The notes: generated from the letters alone by a model not told the origin. 64,000 bases of DNA from Halobacteriales archaeon QS_6_71_20 (GCA_003020945.1 PXRU01000017.1:62001-126000); one strand, 5' to 3'; shown: positions 8,044 through 17,135, numbered from the stretch's first letter. Program-made: numbers and translations.

Positions 8044-9177
8044 TCACTCCAGCCCGGCGGTCGCCTCGCGCATCTCCGCGACCGTCGCCTCGGACTTGAA
8101 CGCCGTCCCCGAGTAGTGGGCCCGGGAGGCCGCGAAGCCGGCCGCCCGCAGCGCGTCGACGAACTCGTCCATCCCGACGGCGGGACGGCCCCACTGCTTG
8201 CAGAGCCGGTGCTGGTCGTAGTGGGCGGGCGTGTCCAGTTCCGTCGCGACCGTCGACAGCAGCGCCCGGGCGCGCCGCGCCTCGCCCATGTCGTCGGTCA
8301 CGGCGGCCTCGACGGTCGCGGCGAACTCGGGGTCGGCGACGCGGCCCAGCCACAGCGGCCCCGCGGTGACGACCCTGGCGGAGCCGCAGTGCCGGCAGGC
8401 GTCGGGCGCGTCGGGGTGTCGCCCGAACTCGTGGTCGCGTTCGAGGCAGTCCTGGCAGTGGTGGAGGAACCCCAGTTCGTCGAGCGTCGCGTTGGCCGCG
8501 GTCGCGTTCGCCTCCAGTTCGAGGTAGGTCCGCGCGTAGTGGCGGGAGACGTGCGAGCAGACCGGCGTCGCCGCCTTGTCGCGGGCGGCCGCCCGGCGGA
8601 CGAGCGCGGAGATCAGCACGCGCAGCCCCGTCTCGGGGTGATACTCGGTGTTGCGCGGCACCGCGTCGTACCGGCGGACGCCCGACTCGAAGTGGGCGCC
8701 ACACAGCGGCGCGGTGTCGGTCGCGGTGACACACAGCAGGTTCCGGGTGCCCGCGACGGCGGCGTCGGCGAACGGCATCGGCGAGCCGTACGGGTCGACG
8801 TCCACCACGTCGAAGAAGCCCTCGTGCAGCAGCGCGTTCGCGTCGCGCTCGACCGCCTCGCCGCCGTAGGGCGCGAGGTTGCGCCCGGCCAGCGCGACGG
8901 CGTCGGCGTCGACGTCGGCTGCGGTCGCCTCGTACCCCTCGGCGGCCGCTCGCGCGGCGCGGACGCCGGAGGCGGCCATCGCGTCGAGGTATGTCTCCGC
9001 CCGGGGCTCGCGGTCGGCGTACGCCCGCAGCGTCGCGACCGTGACGTCGCGGTTCAGCTCCATCTCGGGGTTGTAGAACACCTCGTCGGCGCGGCCCTCG
9101 CTCGCGCCGTCGCGCGCCCCCTCGACCTCGACGGTGACGCCGCCCTCGGTGACCTCCATCTCGGTTCGACGTGGCAT
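8044..9177 (-). CDS. trm1: tRNA (guanine(26)-N(2))-dimethyltransferase
   Basis: SAM-dependent enzyme that dimethylates G26 of tRNA. 377 residues, the usual archaeal Trm1 length. The start [20 protein letters not shown] at 9177 is chosen because sequence further upstream is Arg-rich shadow and lies over the neighbour's promoter. Motifs: [12 protein letters not shown] near the N-terminus, then the methyltransferase core ([34 protein letters not shown] with the catalytic DPYGSP). A zinc-binding region follows ([14 protein letters not shown] ... CRHCGSARV). Divergent from the SWIM-like gene with 62 bp between starts. Confidence 0.95.
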   Translation of the reverse strand: MPRRTEMEVTEGGVTVEVEGARDGASEGRADEVFYNPEMELNRDVTVATLRAYADREPRAETYLDAMAASGVRAARAAAEGYEATAADVDADAVALAGRNLAPYGGEAVERDANALLHEGFFDVVDVDPYGSPMPFADAAVAGTRNLLCVTATDTAPLCGAHFESGVRRYDAVPRNTEYHPETGLRVLISALVRRAAARDKAATPVCSHVSRHYARTYLELEANATAANATLDELGFLHHCQDCLERDHEFGRHPDAPDACRHCGSARVVTAGPLWLGRVADPEFAATVEAAVTDDMGEARRARALLSTVATELDTPAHYDQHRLCKQWGRPAVGMDEFVDALRAAGFAASRAHYSGTAFKSEATVAEMREATAGLE

Positions 9178-9239
9178 GCGGGCGGGATTAAACCGCGCGG
9201 TCCGAAGCGTTTTGCCGCGGCCACCGCAACGGGCGCGAC

Positions 9240-9737
9240 GTGACCCACGGCCAGGGCGACGGCGTCGACGACGCCGCCCCGACTGCACCCGACGCTCCCG
9301 CGTCCGGCGGGGACGGGACCGACGCGGACGCTGACGCCGACGGGAACGCGGACGCCGACGGACGCGCCCTCGACCCGGCCGCCCTCGCCGATCTGGCGGC
9401 CGAGGACTGGCGCGCCGCGCTGGCGGCCGCCGGCGAACTGGAGCCGGCGATCGCCCGCGAGATCATCGACACGCACGGCGACCGCGGCCGGCGCGCCATC
9501 GAGGCGGTGTCGGAGGGCCGGGTGAAGGCGTACCGCGACTTCACCGTCGTCGTCGGCCACCGCGCCGAACACGTCGTCGAGGGCGGGGGCTGTGACTGTC
9601 AGGACGCCGCCTACAACCTCGACCCGGCGGACCCGCAGCAGCGCTGCTGGCACGCGCTCGCCGTCGACGTCGCCGAGCGCGTCGGCCGCGTCGACGACCA
9701 CGACATGTGGTACTCCGAGGTCCGGGAGTTCCTGTAG
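9240..9737 (+). CDS. SWIM zinc-finger-like protein
   Basis: 165 residues from GTG 9240. The N-terminal ~45 residues are low-complexity Asp/Ala/Gly ([14 protein letters not shown]). The core contains [20 protein letters not shown] and ends in a CxC(x)nCxH pattern, [21 protein letters not shown], fitting a SWIM-type zinc finger that could bind DNA or protein. No other domain is visible. Divergent from trm1. The true start could be further in, past the low-complexity segment. The 286 bp after the stop shows no gene. Confidence 0.75.
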   Translation: MTHGQGDGVDDAAPTAPDAPASGGDGTDADADADGNADADGRALDPAALADLAAEDWRAALAAAGELEPAIAREIIDTHGDRGRRAIEAVSEGRVKAYRDFTVVVGHRAEHVVEGGGCDCQDAAYNLDPADPQQRCWHALAVDVAERVGRVDDHDMWYSEVREFL

Positions 9738-10023
9738 CCGGCCGCCGGCGCGACCCCCGAGACCTCAAGTACGATCCCGCCACCACGGTCGCCGATGCGG
9801 TGAGTTCGACGGCACGCCGGGACGCGGGAGCGCGGTCCGACGGCGTGTCGACACCCTCCACCGGGGACGCCGCGAGCGGGACCGCCTGTCAGCCAGCTTT
9901 GCGAGCGACCGCGCCGCCGGTCGGCTAGACCATCGTCGGAATCCACCCGTCGCCGGGACCGAACCCTCGCCGAGACCGCCCCATCGCCGGGGTCGACATG
10001 TGGCCGCGAGGCGGGGCCGCCGG

Positions 10024-10707
10024 TCACTCGAACGCGGCCGTCTCGGCCGTCAGCCCGTAGTAGACGGCCGGCGCGAGCGCAAGCGTCACGGCCGACAGCA
10101 CCGCCGCGGCCGTCGTTTGTCCCCCCAGCAGCGTCGCGAACAGGAGCGCGACGCCGAGGACGACGCCGGCACCGACCGCGCCCAGACGGGCGTCCTCGGT
10201 CGCACGGAAGCCGGCGCTGCGGGCCGCGAGCGCGCCGGTCAGCCACACCACCAGCGCCGCGGCCGCGCCGAACGGCGTTCCGACGAGCAGCCCCGCGAGC
10301 AGTAGCGCCGCCCCGGCGACGCCGGCGCCGGCCAGCGACAGCCGGCCGTCCGGGAGTCGCGCGGCGCGGCCGTAGCCGAGCGCGTACGCCCACGCCGGCG
10401 CGGCGACCAGCAGCCCCAGGAACGCTCCACGGAGCACGACCCCCGGGAGAGCGGCGTCGGCGACGACCGCGTCCGCGAACGGGACGGCGCCGAGGAGGCC
10501 GCCCGCGACGGCGACGGCCCGCGGCGGCAGCACCGTCGTCGGGTCGTCGTCGTGATACACCGCGTACACGGCGAACGGGTACGACAGCCCGGCGCCCGTG
10601 AGCAGCGAGCGCGACACGTCGCCGGTCGCCCACAGCGCGAAGCCGCCGATCGGGACCGCGAGCAGGAGGCCGGTGACGAGCGCGAGCTCCGGGGCGCGAC
10701 GGTTCAC
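10024..10707 (-). CDS. Polytopic membrane protein of unknown function
   Basis: 227 residues with about seven hydrophobic segments, very rich in Ala, Gly, Leu and Val. The GTG start at 10707 (VNRRAPELALVTGLLL) places a short basic stretch before the first helix; the frame upstream of it runs through the intergenic region and is Arg-rich. A conserved-looking non-membrane loop is YAVYHDDDPTTVLPPRA. No transporter or enzyme signature was recognised. Divergent from the TRAM gene, with about 137 bp between starts. Confidence 0.75.
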   Translation of the reverse strand: MNRRAPELALVTGLLLAVPIGGFALWATGDVSRSLLTGAGLSYPFAVYAVYHDDDPTTVLPPRAVAVAGGLLGAVPFADAVVADAALPGVVLRGAFLGLLVAAPAWAYALGYGRAARLPDGRLSLAGAGVAGAALLLAGLLVGTPFGAAAALVVWLTGALAARSAGFRATEDARLGAVGAGVVLGVALLFATLLGGQTTAAAVLSAVTLALAPAVYYGLTAETAAFE

Positions 10708-10844
10708 GCCCGGAGTACGAGTGCGCCGACGAAAAGCCCCCTGACAGCGGGACGGCGGCGCCGACCGGCGGGCGCGAGCGGGACGCTCGGCGACTGAGGG
10801 CGACAGACGGAAGCGTTTAGACCGTGCCGGCGGTACCTGTCCGC

Positions 10845-11291
10845 ATGGCGGACTGTCCACTCGCGGATGACTGCCCCCGGTTCTCCGAGCGGATCCAGGG
10901 CATGGGCTGTCAGCACTACGGCAACCGCGGCGGCGCCGAGTGGTGCAACGACTACGACATGCCCGTCTCGGACCTGAAACAACAGCCCGTGAAGCCCGGC
11001 GAGGAGGTCACCGTCGAGGTCGACGACATCCACGAGAGCGGCGCCGGCGTCGGCCGCACCGACGACGGCTTCATCGTGATGGTCGACGGCCTGCTCCCCC
11101 CCGCCCGCGCGGTCGTCCGCATCGACCGGGTGAAACAGAACCACGCGAAGGCGAACCGCGTCGTCGAGCGGCTCTCCCTCGAGAAGGAGGGCGAGGAGGC
11201 GCCCGACGGGGAGACCGAGGAGATCGACGACGCGACGGAGGCGACGCGCGGCGAGCGCCTCGGCTCCCGCGACAACTTCTGGGGCGGGTAG
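10845..11291 (+). CDS. TRAM-domain protein with N-terminal Cys cluster
   Basis: 148 residues. The start ATG 10845 (MADCPLADDCPRF) is chosen over 10824. The N-terminus has Cys4, Cys10, Cys22, His24 and Cys34, a probable metal site. Residues about 48-108 form a TRAM beta-barrel (EVTVEVDDIHESGAGVGRT; GFIVMVDGLLPPARAVVRI), the RNA-binding module also found in MiaB and RumA. The C-terminus is acidic and ends GSRDNFWGG. Small TRAM proteins are common in archaea and are thought to act as RNA chaperones; that role is inference. Confidence 0.85.
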   Translation: MADCPLADDCPRFSERIQGMGCQHYGNRGGAEWCNDYDMPVSDLKQQPVKPGEEVTVEVDDIHESGAGVGRTDDGFIVMVDGLLPPARAVVRIDRVKQNHAKANRVVERLSLEKEGEEAPDGETEEIDDATEATRGERLGSRDNFWGG

Positions 11292-11365
11292 GATCGACCG
11301 ACGGGCGGCGCCGCGGACGGACAGTCCGGACATGCTTTTTACTCGTTCGGGTTCGAGTCGCTTCC

Positions 11366-11845
11366 ATGTCGAACGAGGCGGACGCCGACGCGGTCGACGC
11401 CGACGAGCTGCTCGACCGGGCCGGCTTCGACGCCGACCGGAGCGTGCTCACCCGTCGGCAGGCGGAGGTGTTGGCGCTGCGCGAACGGGACGTCAGGCAG
11501 GCCGACATCGCCGACATGCTGGGAACCTCGCGGGCGAACGTCTCGAGCGTCGAGTCGTCGGCCCGCGACAACGTCGTGAAGTCCCGCGAGACGATCGCGT
11601 TCGCGGAGGCGCTGTCGGCGCCGGTGCGGATCGAGATCGCCGCCGGCACCGACCTGTACGACGTGCCCGACCGCGTGTACGACGCCTGTGACGACGCGGA
11701 GGTGAAGGTGAACCACACCGCGCCCGACCTGATGAAGCTCGTGAGCGACGACGCCGGCGACGCCGTCCAGGGACGGGAGGTCGTCGCGCCGATCCTCGTC
11801 GGCATCACCGGCACCGGCGCCGTCCGGGTCAGGCGCTCGGAGTAG
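11366..11845 (+). CDS. Tfx-family DNA-binding regulator
   Basis: 159 residues. The N-terminal helix-turn-helix is LTRRQAEVLALRERDVRQAD followed by IADMLGTSRANVSSVESSAR, characteristic of Tfx. A C-terminal domain follows (AAGTDLYDVPDRVYDACDD, LVGITGTGAVRVRRSE). In methanogens Tfx binds the formylmethanofuran dehydrogenase promoter; haloarchaea lack that pathway in its methanogenic form, so the target here is unknown. A TATA-like CTTTTTACT at about 11334-11342 lies about 25 bases before the ATG, indicating a nearly leaderless transcript. Confidence 0.88.
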   Translation: MSNEADADAVDADELLDRAGFDADRSVLTRRQAEVLALRERDVRQADIADMLGTSRANVSSVESSARDNVVKSRETIAFAEALSAPVRIEIAAGTDLYDVPDRVYDACDDAEVKVNHTAPDLMKLVSDDAGDAVQGREVVAPILVGITGTGAVRVRRSE

Positions 11846-11915
11846 CCCGCCAGCGGGCGAGGCACCGTCTGCCGGCTGTGCCGGCTTTTTATGTTCATCC
11901 GTCGAACGCCGCGGT

Positions 11916-12698
11916 ATGGATCTGCGACTCGACGGGAACACGGCGCTGGTGACGGCGAGTTCGAGCGGTCTCGGCTTCGCGTCGGCGGCGTCGCTGGCGG
12001 CCGAGGGAGCGAACGTGGTGGTCTGCGGGCGGACGCCCGACCGCCTCGCGGAGGCGGAGGCGGCGCTGGCCGACGAGCCGGGCGGGGCGCTCGCAGTCGA
12101 GGCGGACGTGACCGACCCCGACGACGTGGCGGCGCTCGTGGACGCGACCGTCGAGGAGTTCGGCGGGCTCGACCACGTCGTCACGAGCGCCGGCGGCGTC
12201 CCCCCGGGCGCGTTCGACGACACGACCGACGAGCAGTGGCGCGGCGCCTTCGACACGCTCGTGATGAGCGCCGTCCGGACGCTCCGGGCGGCGCGTCCCC
12301 ATCTGACCGACAGCGACGCGGGGACGGCGACGTGTATCACCTCCACGTCCGTCCGCGAGGCGATCGACGGACTCGTGCTCTCCAACGCGGTCCGCCGGAC
12401 GGTGATCGGGCTCGTGAAGACCGTCTCGCGGGAGTGGGCGCCCGACGTGCGCGCGAACGCCGTGCTGCCGGGCGCACACGAGACGGCCCGCATCGAGGAG
12501 CTCGTGGAGGCGGCCCTGGAGCGCGGCGAGTACGACAGCTACGACGAGGGCGTCGCCGACTGGGCCGGCGACATCCCGCTGGACCGTATCGGCGACCCCC
12601 GGGAGTTGGGCGACGTGGTCGCGTTCCTCTCCTCGGAGCGCGCGTCGTTCGTTAACGGCGCGGCGCTGCCCGTCGACGGCGGGCGCCTGCGCTCCTGA
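11916..12698 (+). CDS. SDR-family oxidoreductase lacking the usual catalytic Tyr and Lys
   Basis: 260-residue classical-length short-chain dehydrogenase. The Rossmann motif TASSSGLG is at about residues 13-20 (usual TGxxxGxG), with DVTDPDD (adenine-binding Asp) and TSAGG (usual NAG). Where YxxxK is expected, the sequence is LSNAVRRTVIGL; by alignment in my head Tyr becomes Ser and Lys becomes Arg. The C-terminal FVNGAALPVDGGRL is typical of the FabG-like group. A TATA box (CTTTTTATG, about 11885-11893) lies about 25 bases before the ATG. It may be a non-canonical or catalytically altered SDR; substrate unknown. Confidence 0.85.
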   Translation: MDLRLDGNTALVTASSSGLGFASAASLAAEGANVVVCGRTPDRLAEAEAALADEPGGALAVEADVTDPDDVAALVDATVEEFGGLDHVVTSAGGVPPGAFDDTTDEQWRGAFDTLVMSAVRTLRAARPHLTDSDAGTATCITSTSVREAIDGLVLSNAVRRTVIGLVKTVSREWAPDVRANAVLPGAHETARIEELVEAALERGEYDSYDEGVADWAGDIPLDRIGDPRELGDVVAFLSSERASFVNGAALPVDGGRLRS

Positions 12699-12725
12699 GC
12701 CGTCGTCGGATCCGGGTATCCGACC

Positions 12726-13814
12726 TCAGAACTCGCCGCGCTCCCGCAGCCGGTCGACCGTCTCGCGGACGCGCTGAGCCTCGTCCTTCGGCACGACGAG
12801 CACGCGGTCGCCGTAGGCGACGACGCACAGCCCGTCCACGCCGACCAGCGAGACGTGCGTCCTGTCGCCGGCGACGACGTTGTCCGCGGCGTCGACGGCC
12901 AGCGTCTCGGCGCCGTCGGCGGCGACGTTGCCGTCGGCGTCCGGGTCGAGCACGCGGTCGAGCGCGTCCCACGCGCCCAGGTCGTCCCACGCGAACGTCG
13001 CCGGGACGACCGCCGCGTTCTCCGCGCCCTCCATCACGGCGTAGTCGATGCTGACCGGGTCGACGGCGGCGAACCCGGCTTCCGGCTCCGGCTCGGGGTC
13101 GTCGAGCGCGTCGACGAGGGGGCCGAGCGCCGTGTCGCGCGCCTCCGCGAACAGCACCGCGGGCGTCCACGCGAAGATCCCCGCGTTCCAGTAGTAGCCC
13201 GCCTCGACGTACGCCGCGGCGGCCTCGGCGTCCGGCTTCTCGTGGAACGCGGCGAGTTCATGGTACGAATCGCCGCCGGCGTCGCTGTCGTTACAGTGGT
13301 CGCTGTCACCGTCGTCGCCATCGTCGCCGGCGGTCCGCGCCGCCCCCGGCTCGATGTAGCCGTACCCGGTCGCCGGCCGGGTCGGCTCGACACCGAAGGC
13401 GACGAGCCGCTCCGTGTCGGCGGCGACGCGCGCGCCGCGGGCCATCGTCGCCTCGAACGCGTCCGCGCCGGGGACGCGGTGGTCGGCGGGGAGGACGACC
13501 ACGACCGGGTCGCCGTCGACGACGTCGCGGGCGCGGCGGGTGGCGTAGAGGACCGCCGGACCGGTGTCCTTCCCGGCGGGCTCGACCACGACCTCGGCGT
13601 CGGGCGCGTGGTCGGGCACCTCGTCGGCGAACTCGGGGCGGGTGGCGATCAGCGTCGCGTCCGCGAAGCCGGTCCGGGCGGCCGTGCGGGCGAGGAGGCT
13701 GTCGTCGCCGGGACCGAGCGCGAGGAACTGCTTGGGTCGGTCGCTCCGGGAGGCGGGGTACAGCCGCGAGCCGGTGCCGCCCGCGAGGATCACGGCGACT
13801 ACGGGTCGGTCCAT
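12726..13814 (-). CDS. Mannose-1-phosphate guanylyltransferase
   Basis: Makes GDP-mannose from GTP and mannose-1-phosphate for glycan synthesis. 362 residues. The nucleotidyltransferase signature is near the N-terminus (VILAGGTGSRLYP, RPKQFLAL), followed by VVVLPADHRVP, VAFGVEPTRPATGYGYIE, HEKPDAEAAAAYV, YYWNAGIFAW and FAWDDLGAWDAL. The C-terminal left-handed helix portion is short, without the phosphomannose isomerase domain of bifunctional enzymes. An acidic insertion of about 22 residues (GDDGDDGDSDHCND) interrupts the middle. It converges on the SDR gene. It could supply the GT2/GtrA genes at 47-48.5 kb. Confidence 0.9.
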   Translation of the reverse strand: MDRPVVAVILAGGTGSRLYPASRSDRPKQFLALGPGDDSLLARTAARTGFADATLIATRPEFADEVPDHAPDAEVVVEPAGKDTGPAVLYATRRARDVVDGDPVVVVLPADHRVPGADAFEATMARGARVAADTERLVAFGVEPTRPATGYGYIEPGAARTAGDDGDDGDSDHCNDSDAGGDSYHELAAFHEKPDAEAAAAYVEAGYYWNAGIFAWTPAVLFAEARDTALGPLVDALDDPEPEPEAGFAAVDPVSIDYAVMEGAENAAVVPATFAWDDLGAWDALDRVLDPDADGNVAADGAETLAVDAADNVVAGDRTHVSLVGVDGLCVVAYGDRVLVVPKDEAQRVRETVDRLRERGEF

Positions 13815-13957
13815 TGTCGTCGTGTGGATCGGACGGCTGATAAGGGGACGGGGACCGCTCCGCCGTCGTCGCGGGCCCGACCGGTAGCTCTCCGCTGAGC
13901 GGCTCGGCCCGAGGATCTCGCCGCCGTTTGCCGAGGGCTCCCTTCGGTCGCCCTCGC

Positions 13958-14257
13958 TTACCACGTCTGCACGCGTCCCTCTCGAACGTCCTCGGCGCAC
14001 CCCTCGCAGTCCGGATGCCCCTCGTCGAAACACGCCGGCTCCCCGTCGGCGTTCACCGCGACGGCGCGCTTCTCGGCGTGGCGGCGACAGACGACCCGAC
14101 CGCGGTCCTCGTCGTCGGTGGGGAGGCCGAACTCCGCGGCGTGGTTCTCCCCCCACTCGCGACCCTCCTCGTAGGCGCGCTTGCTGCGCGCGTACTCCCG
14201 GCCGGCCTTGCGCGCCTGCTGCCGGATCACGCGCCGGAATCTGTCGCCCAGTCCCAT
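13958..14257 (-). CDS. Small conserved haloarchaeal protein with a Cys cluster
   Basis: 99 residues, function unknown. The start ATG 14257 gives MGLGDRFRRVIRQQARKAGR, a basic amphipathic helix. The middle is acidic, and the C-terminal half has C-RRHAEKR and then ACFDEGHPDCEGCAEDVREG, a likely metal-binding or disulfide set of four cysteines with histidines. Upstream sequence in the same frame shows no family-like features. Divergent from the RPA operon. Confidence 0.75.
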   Translation of the reverse strand: MGLGDRFRRVIRQQARKAGREYARSKRAYEEGREWGENHAAEFGLPTDDEDRGRVVCRRHAEKRAVAVNADGEPACFDEGHPDCEGCAEDVREGRVQTW

Positions 14258-14433
14258 GTCGACCCCTGCGTCCGCCCGAAGTATCAGTCCGTTGCCCGCG
14301 TCCGCCGCAGCCTGCCGCAGCACGCTCCGCCCGCTCGGATCCTTGATCCCGAGATCCGGCGTCTCGGACGCCGCCGCGTCGTTTCGTCGTTCCGGGCGCC
14401 GTCTGGGAGTTCCACTTCCGATCCGGTCACGGA

Positions 14434-14502
14434 ATACTAAATAGCGTCGAGCACCAACGATCGTACGCCTCCCACCGAAACAAACTCGGAGGCAGGAGAA
14501 CC
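14434..14502 (+). promoter_or_regulatory. RPA operon promoter and ribosome-binding site
   Basis: An A/T-rich ATACTAAATAG (about 14435-14445) stands out in GC-rich sequence, about 60 bases before the ATG at 14503. That leaves a leader of some 30-35 bases. GGAGG at about 14490, followed by a second purine run (GGAGA), is a plausible Shine-Dalgarno site. A leader with an SD is unusual here, where most genes look leaderless. Confidence 0.5.
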
Positions 14503-15450
14503 ATGGCAGACCTGCAATCCCACGCGGACGAGATACACGAGCAGTTCTCAGACCACTTGGACCTCACAGTCGAGGAGATCGAGGAGCGCCTCGCCTCGCT
14601 GGTGAACGAGTACAGCGTCCCCGTCGACGAGGCGCGCCGGAGCGTCGTCAACTCCTACCTCGACGAGGCGGGGCTGGAGCGCGACGAGCTCGGCGCCGGC
14701 GGGAGCGAGGAAGCGCTCGTCGGCGACATCGACGAGGACGAGCAGTGGGTCGATCTTCAGGTGAAGGTGGCCGACCTGTGGGACCCCAACCACGACTCCA
14801 TCGCGCAGGTGGGCCTGCTCGGCGACGAGTCCGGCACGATCAAGTTCGTCTCCTTCTCGACCAGCGAGCTGGAGACGCTGGAGGAGGGACAAAGCTACGC
14901 GCTCTCGAACGTCGTCACCGACGAGTACCAGGGCGACTACTCGGTGAAGCTCAACCGGACGACCACGATCACCGAACTCGACGAGGAGGTCGAGGTCGGC
15001 GACGACTCGGACGAGGTCGAGGGCGCGCTGGTGGACATCCAGTCTGGCTCGGGCCTCATCAAGCGCTGTCCCGAGGACGACTGCACGCGCGTGCTCCAGA
15101 ACGGCCGCTGCAACGAGCACGGCCAGGCCGACGGCGAGTTCGACCTCCGGATCAAGGCGGTGCTCGACGACGGCGACGCCGTCCAGGAGGTCATCTTCAA
15201 TCAAGAGGCCACCGCCGAACTCACCGGCATCGGGCTCGCGGAGGCCAAGGAGATGGCCCAGGACGCGCTCGACACGACCGTCGTGGGCGAGGAGATGCGC
15301 GACCGGGTCGTCGGTCGCTACTACCGCGTGCGCGGCCCGACGCTGGGCCGGTACGTGCTCGCCGACGACTTCGAGGAACTGTCCGGCGCCGCCGACGGCG
15401 ACGACGCCGTCAACGCCGAATCGCTGCTGATCCGCGCGAGGTCCCTGTAA
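14503..15450 (+). CDS. rpa3: Replication protein A (single-stranded DNA-binding, RPA3 type)
   Basis: Single-stranded DNA-binding protein for replication and repair. 315 residues. An N-terminal helical segment (residues about 1-60) precedes OB folds: one at about 70-160 (WVDLQVKVADLWDPNHDSIA; GTIKFVSFSTSELETLEEG) and a second at about 165-300 that carries a zinc finger, CPEDDCTRVLQNGRCNEHG. Length and the short OB array match the haloarchaeal RPA3 class rather than the longer RPA1. The stop overlaps the start of the next gene (TAATG), the known pairing of rpa with an RPA-associated protein. Confidence 0.88.
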   Translation: MADLQSHADEIHEQFSDHLDLTVEEIEERLASLVNEYSVPVDEARRSVVNSYLDEAGLERDELGAGGSEEALVGDIDEDEQWVDLQVKVADLWDPNHDSIAQVGLLGDESGTIKFVSFSTSELETLEEGQSYALSNVVTDEYQGDYSVKLNRTTTITELDEEVEVGDDSDEVEGALVDIQSGSGLIKRCPEDDCTRVLQNGRCNEHGQADGEFDLRIKAVLDDGDAVQEVIFNQEATAELTGIGLAEAKEMAQDALDTTVVGEEMRDRVVGRYYRVRGPTLGRYVLADDFEELSGAADGDDAVNAESLLIRARSL

Positions 15451-16049
15451 TGAGCCAGTCAGTTCCCACCCGAGAGGTCGCACGCCGCGTGTTCGCGGCC
15501 GAGTACAACGACGCCAGCTACACGTTCAAGGAGTCGGAGGACGAGCGAGCGCCGCTGTACCTGCTGCTCCCGACGGGCGAGCGCGCGAACCGCGTGTTCG
15601 TCGTCGGCACCCTCACCGAGAAGGAGGACGTCGGCGAGGACAGCGAGTACTGGCGCGGCCGCATCGTCGACCCGACGGGGACGTTCTTCACCTACGCCGG
15701 GCAGTACCAGCCGGAGGCCGCAAGCGCCCTCCGCGAGCTGGAGCCGCCCGCGTACGTCGCCGTCGTCGGCAAGCCGCGCACCTACGAGACGGACGACGGC
15801 AGCGTCAACGTCTCCGTGCGGCCGGAGTCGATCGCCACTGTCGACGCCGCGACCCGAGACCGCTGGGTCACCGAGACGGCCGCGCGGACGCTCGACCGGA
15901 TCGAGGCGTTCGACGACGAGGGCAACGAGTACGCCCGCATGGCCCGCGACCGGTACGACCTGCCGGTCGAGGAGCACCGCGACGCCGCCGTCGCGGCGCT
16001 GCGCTCGCTCGACGACGCCGACGAACTCGAGGACGAGGCGCCGGCGTAA
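15450..16049 (+). CDS. rpap3: RPA-associated protein (COG3390 type)
   Basis: 199-residue partner of RPA; in haloarchaea these proteins are co-transcribed with rpa3 and bind it. An OB-like core is seen in ERANRVFVVGTLTEKEDVG, YWRGRIVDPTGTFFTYAGQY and AYVAVVGKPRTYETDD. The C-terminal part is helical (ARTLDRIEAFDDEGNEYAR). Overlapping start and stop codons show tight translational coupling. Its exact biochemical task is not visible. The 198 bases after the stop hold no gene I can support. Confidence 0.85.
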   Translation: MSQSVPTREVARRVFAAEYNDASYTFKESEDERAPLYLLLPTGERANRVFVVGTLTEKEDVGEDSEYWRGRIVDPTGTFFTYAGQYQPEAASALRELEPPAYVAVVGKPRTYETDDGSVNVSVRPESIATVDAATRDRWVTETAARTLDRIEAFDDEGNEYARMARDRYDLPVEEHRDAAVAALRSLDDADELEDEAPA

Positions 16050-16247
16050 CCCGGTCGCGGCGCCCCGGCCCGACCGGCCCTGCCGTCGCCAACTCTGTCG
16101 CCACCGGCCCCGCCGTCGCCGGCCCCACCGCCCCTGTTCCGTCGGCGTCGTCTCTCGTGGCTTCCCGTCCGGCTCCCGCCGACGCGGGGCGAGGCCGCGT
16201 GAGCGTCTGACGAACCGTTAAGTGGCGCCGCGAGCGACCGTGTGGCA

Positions 16248-16655
16248 ATGGGGAGCAAGAACAAGACGGTCTCCTTCCGCGTCAACGAGGACGCCTTCGA
16301 GGCCCTGCGGGAGATCGCCGACGAGCGCGACCTGTCGCTGTCGGCGGTGTTCCGCGACTACGTCGACACCCTCGTCGCCCACGACGGACAGGTGGAGGTC
16401 GTGCCCGAGAGCCGGGTCGAGGCGGCCGACGACGAGTCGTTCCCGCCGACCGTCGAGGTGCCCAAGAGCTTCGTCCGCGAGCACGAGCGCCTCGAACTGG
16501 AGGCCGAACACCTCCGCGAGCAGCTCGACGAGTACAAGGCGTACGTCACGTTCCTCCAGGACAAGCTGGAGGCGTCCGACGACGCCGAGGACGTCGTGCT
16601 CCTCGAGGAGCTCGACGACGACCGCGAGGACGACGAGCCGTACCAGCTGGGTTAG
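16248..16655 (+). CDS. Ribbon-helix-helix protein with coiled-coil tail
   Basis: 135 residues. An Arc/MetJ-type ribbon-helix-helix is at the N-terminus (KTVSFRVNEDAFEALREIAD; LSLSAVFRDYVDTL), so it probably binds DNA as a dimer. A linker with a Pro segment (SFPPTVEVPKSF) leads to a coiled coil at about residues 80-118 (LELEAEHLREQLDEYKAYV), then an acidic end. ATG 16248 is chosen; a GTG lies two codons earlier. Its stop overlaps the convergent HalOD1 gene by four bases. Haloarchaeal cell-division regulators have a similar build, but I cannot assign it to them. Confidence 0.8.
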   Translation: MGSKNKTVSFRVNEDAFEALREIADERDLSLSAVFRDYVDTLVAHDGQVEVVPESRVEAADDESFPPTVEVPKSFVREHERLELEAEHLREQLDEYKAYVTFLQDKLEASDDAEDVVLLEELDDDREDDEPYQLG

Positions 16656-16960
16656 TCACGAGGGGTCGCCGCTCGCTCCTCCGCCTCGACGGCGACGGCG
16701 CCCGTTTCGTCGACCCTCACCAGGACCGTGGTCCCGCAGTACACGAACTCGACCGTCAGCTCCGACGACGCGTGAGCGACCAGCGCGTCGAGCGCGTCCG
16801 CGTCGACGGCGTCGTACAGCTGTGCCCCCAAGTCGGCGGGGTCGCTTCCTTCGGCGGCCGCGACGCGCTCGAGGACGCGCTCGCTCGCGGGACGGTCGGC
16901 GTCCGTTCGGGAGCGGATCGGCTGTCGGATCATGGATCGACTGTCGTCGCGATTCGACAT
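16652..16960 (-). CDS. HalOD1 output-domain protein
   Basis: 102 residues. After a short basic leader it consists of one haloarchaeal output domain (ERVLERVAAAEGSDPADLGA, LYDAVDADALDALVAH, LTVEFVYCGTTVLVRVDETG), a module often fused to response regulators or sensors but also found alone, as here. Start ATG 16960 is preferred: TTAATCTG on the minus strand lies about 30 bases upstream. ATG 16966 and 16933 are alternatives. It converges on the ribbon-helix-helix gene with overlapping stops. Confidence 0.8.
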   Translation of the reverse strand: MSNRDDSRSMIRQPIRSRTDADRPASERVLERVAAAEGSDPADLGAQLYDAVDADALDALVAHASSELTVEFVYCGTTVLVRVDETGAVAVEAEERAATPRD

Positions 16961-17135
16961 GAACACCGCCCGTCGCGAACCGCGATCAACCCAGATTAAC
17001 GCGAGTTCGACGGTTACGCGGGCATTAGAGGCCGACTACCGCGTCCGGCTCCGACACGTCGACCCCGACCGCGGCCCCGTCCACCGGGAGCCGTCCGGGT
17101 CCGGCCGACGAGCGACGACGTGACGGGTCCTTAGA

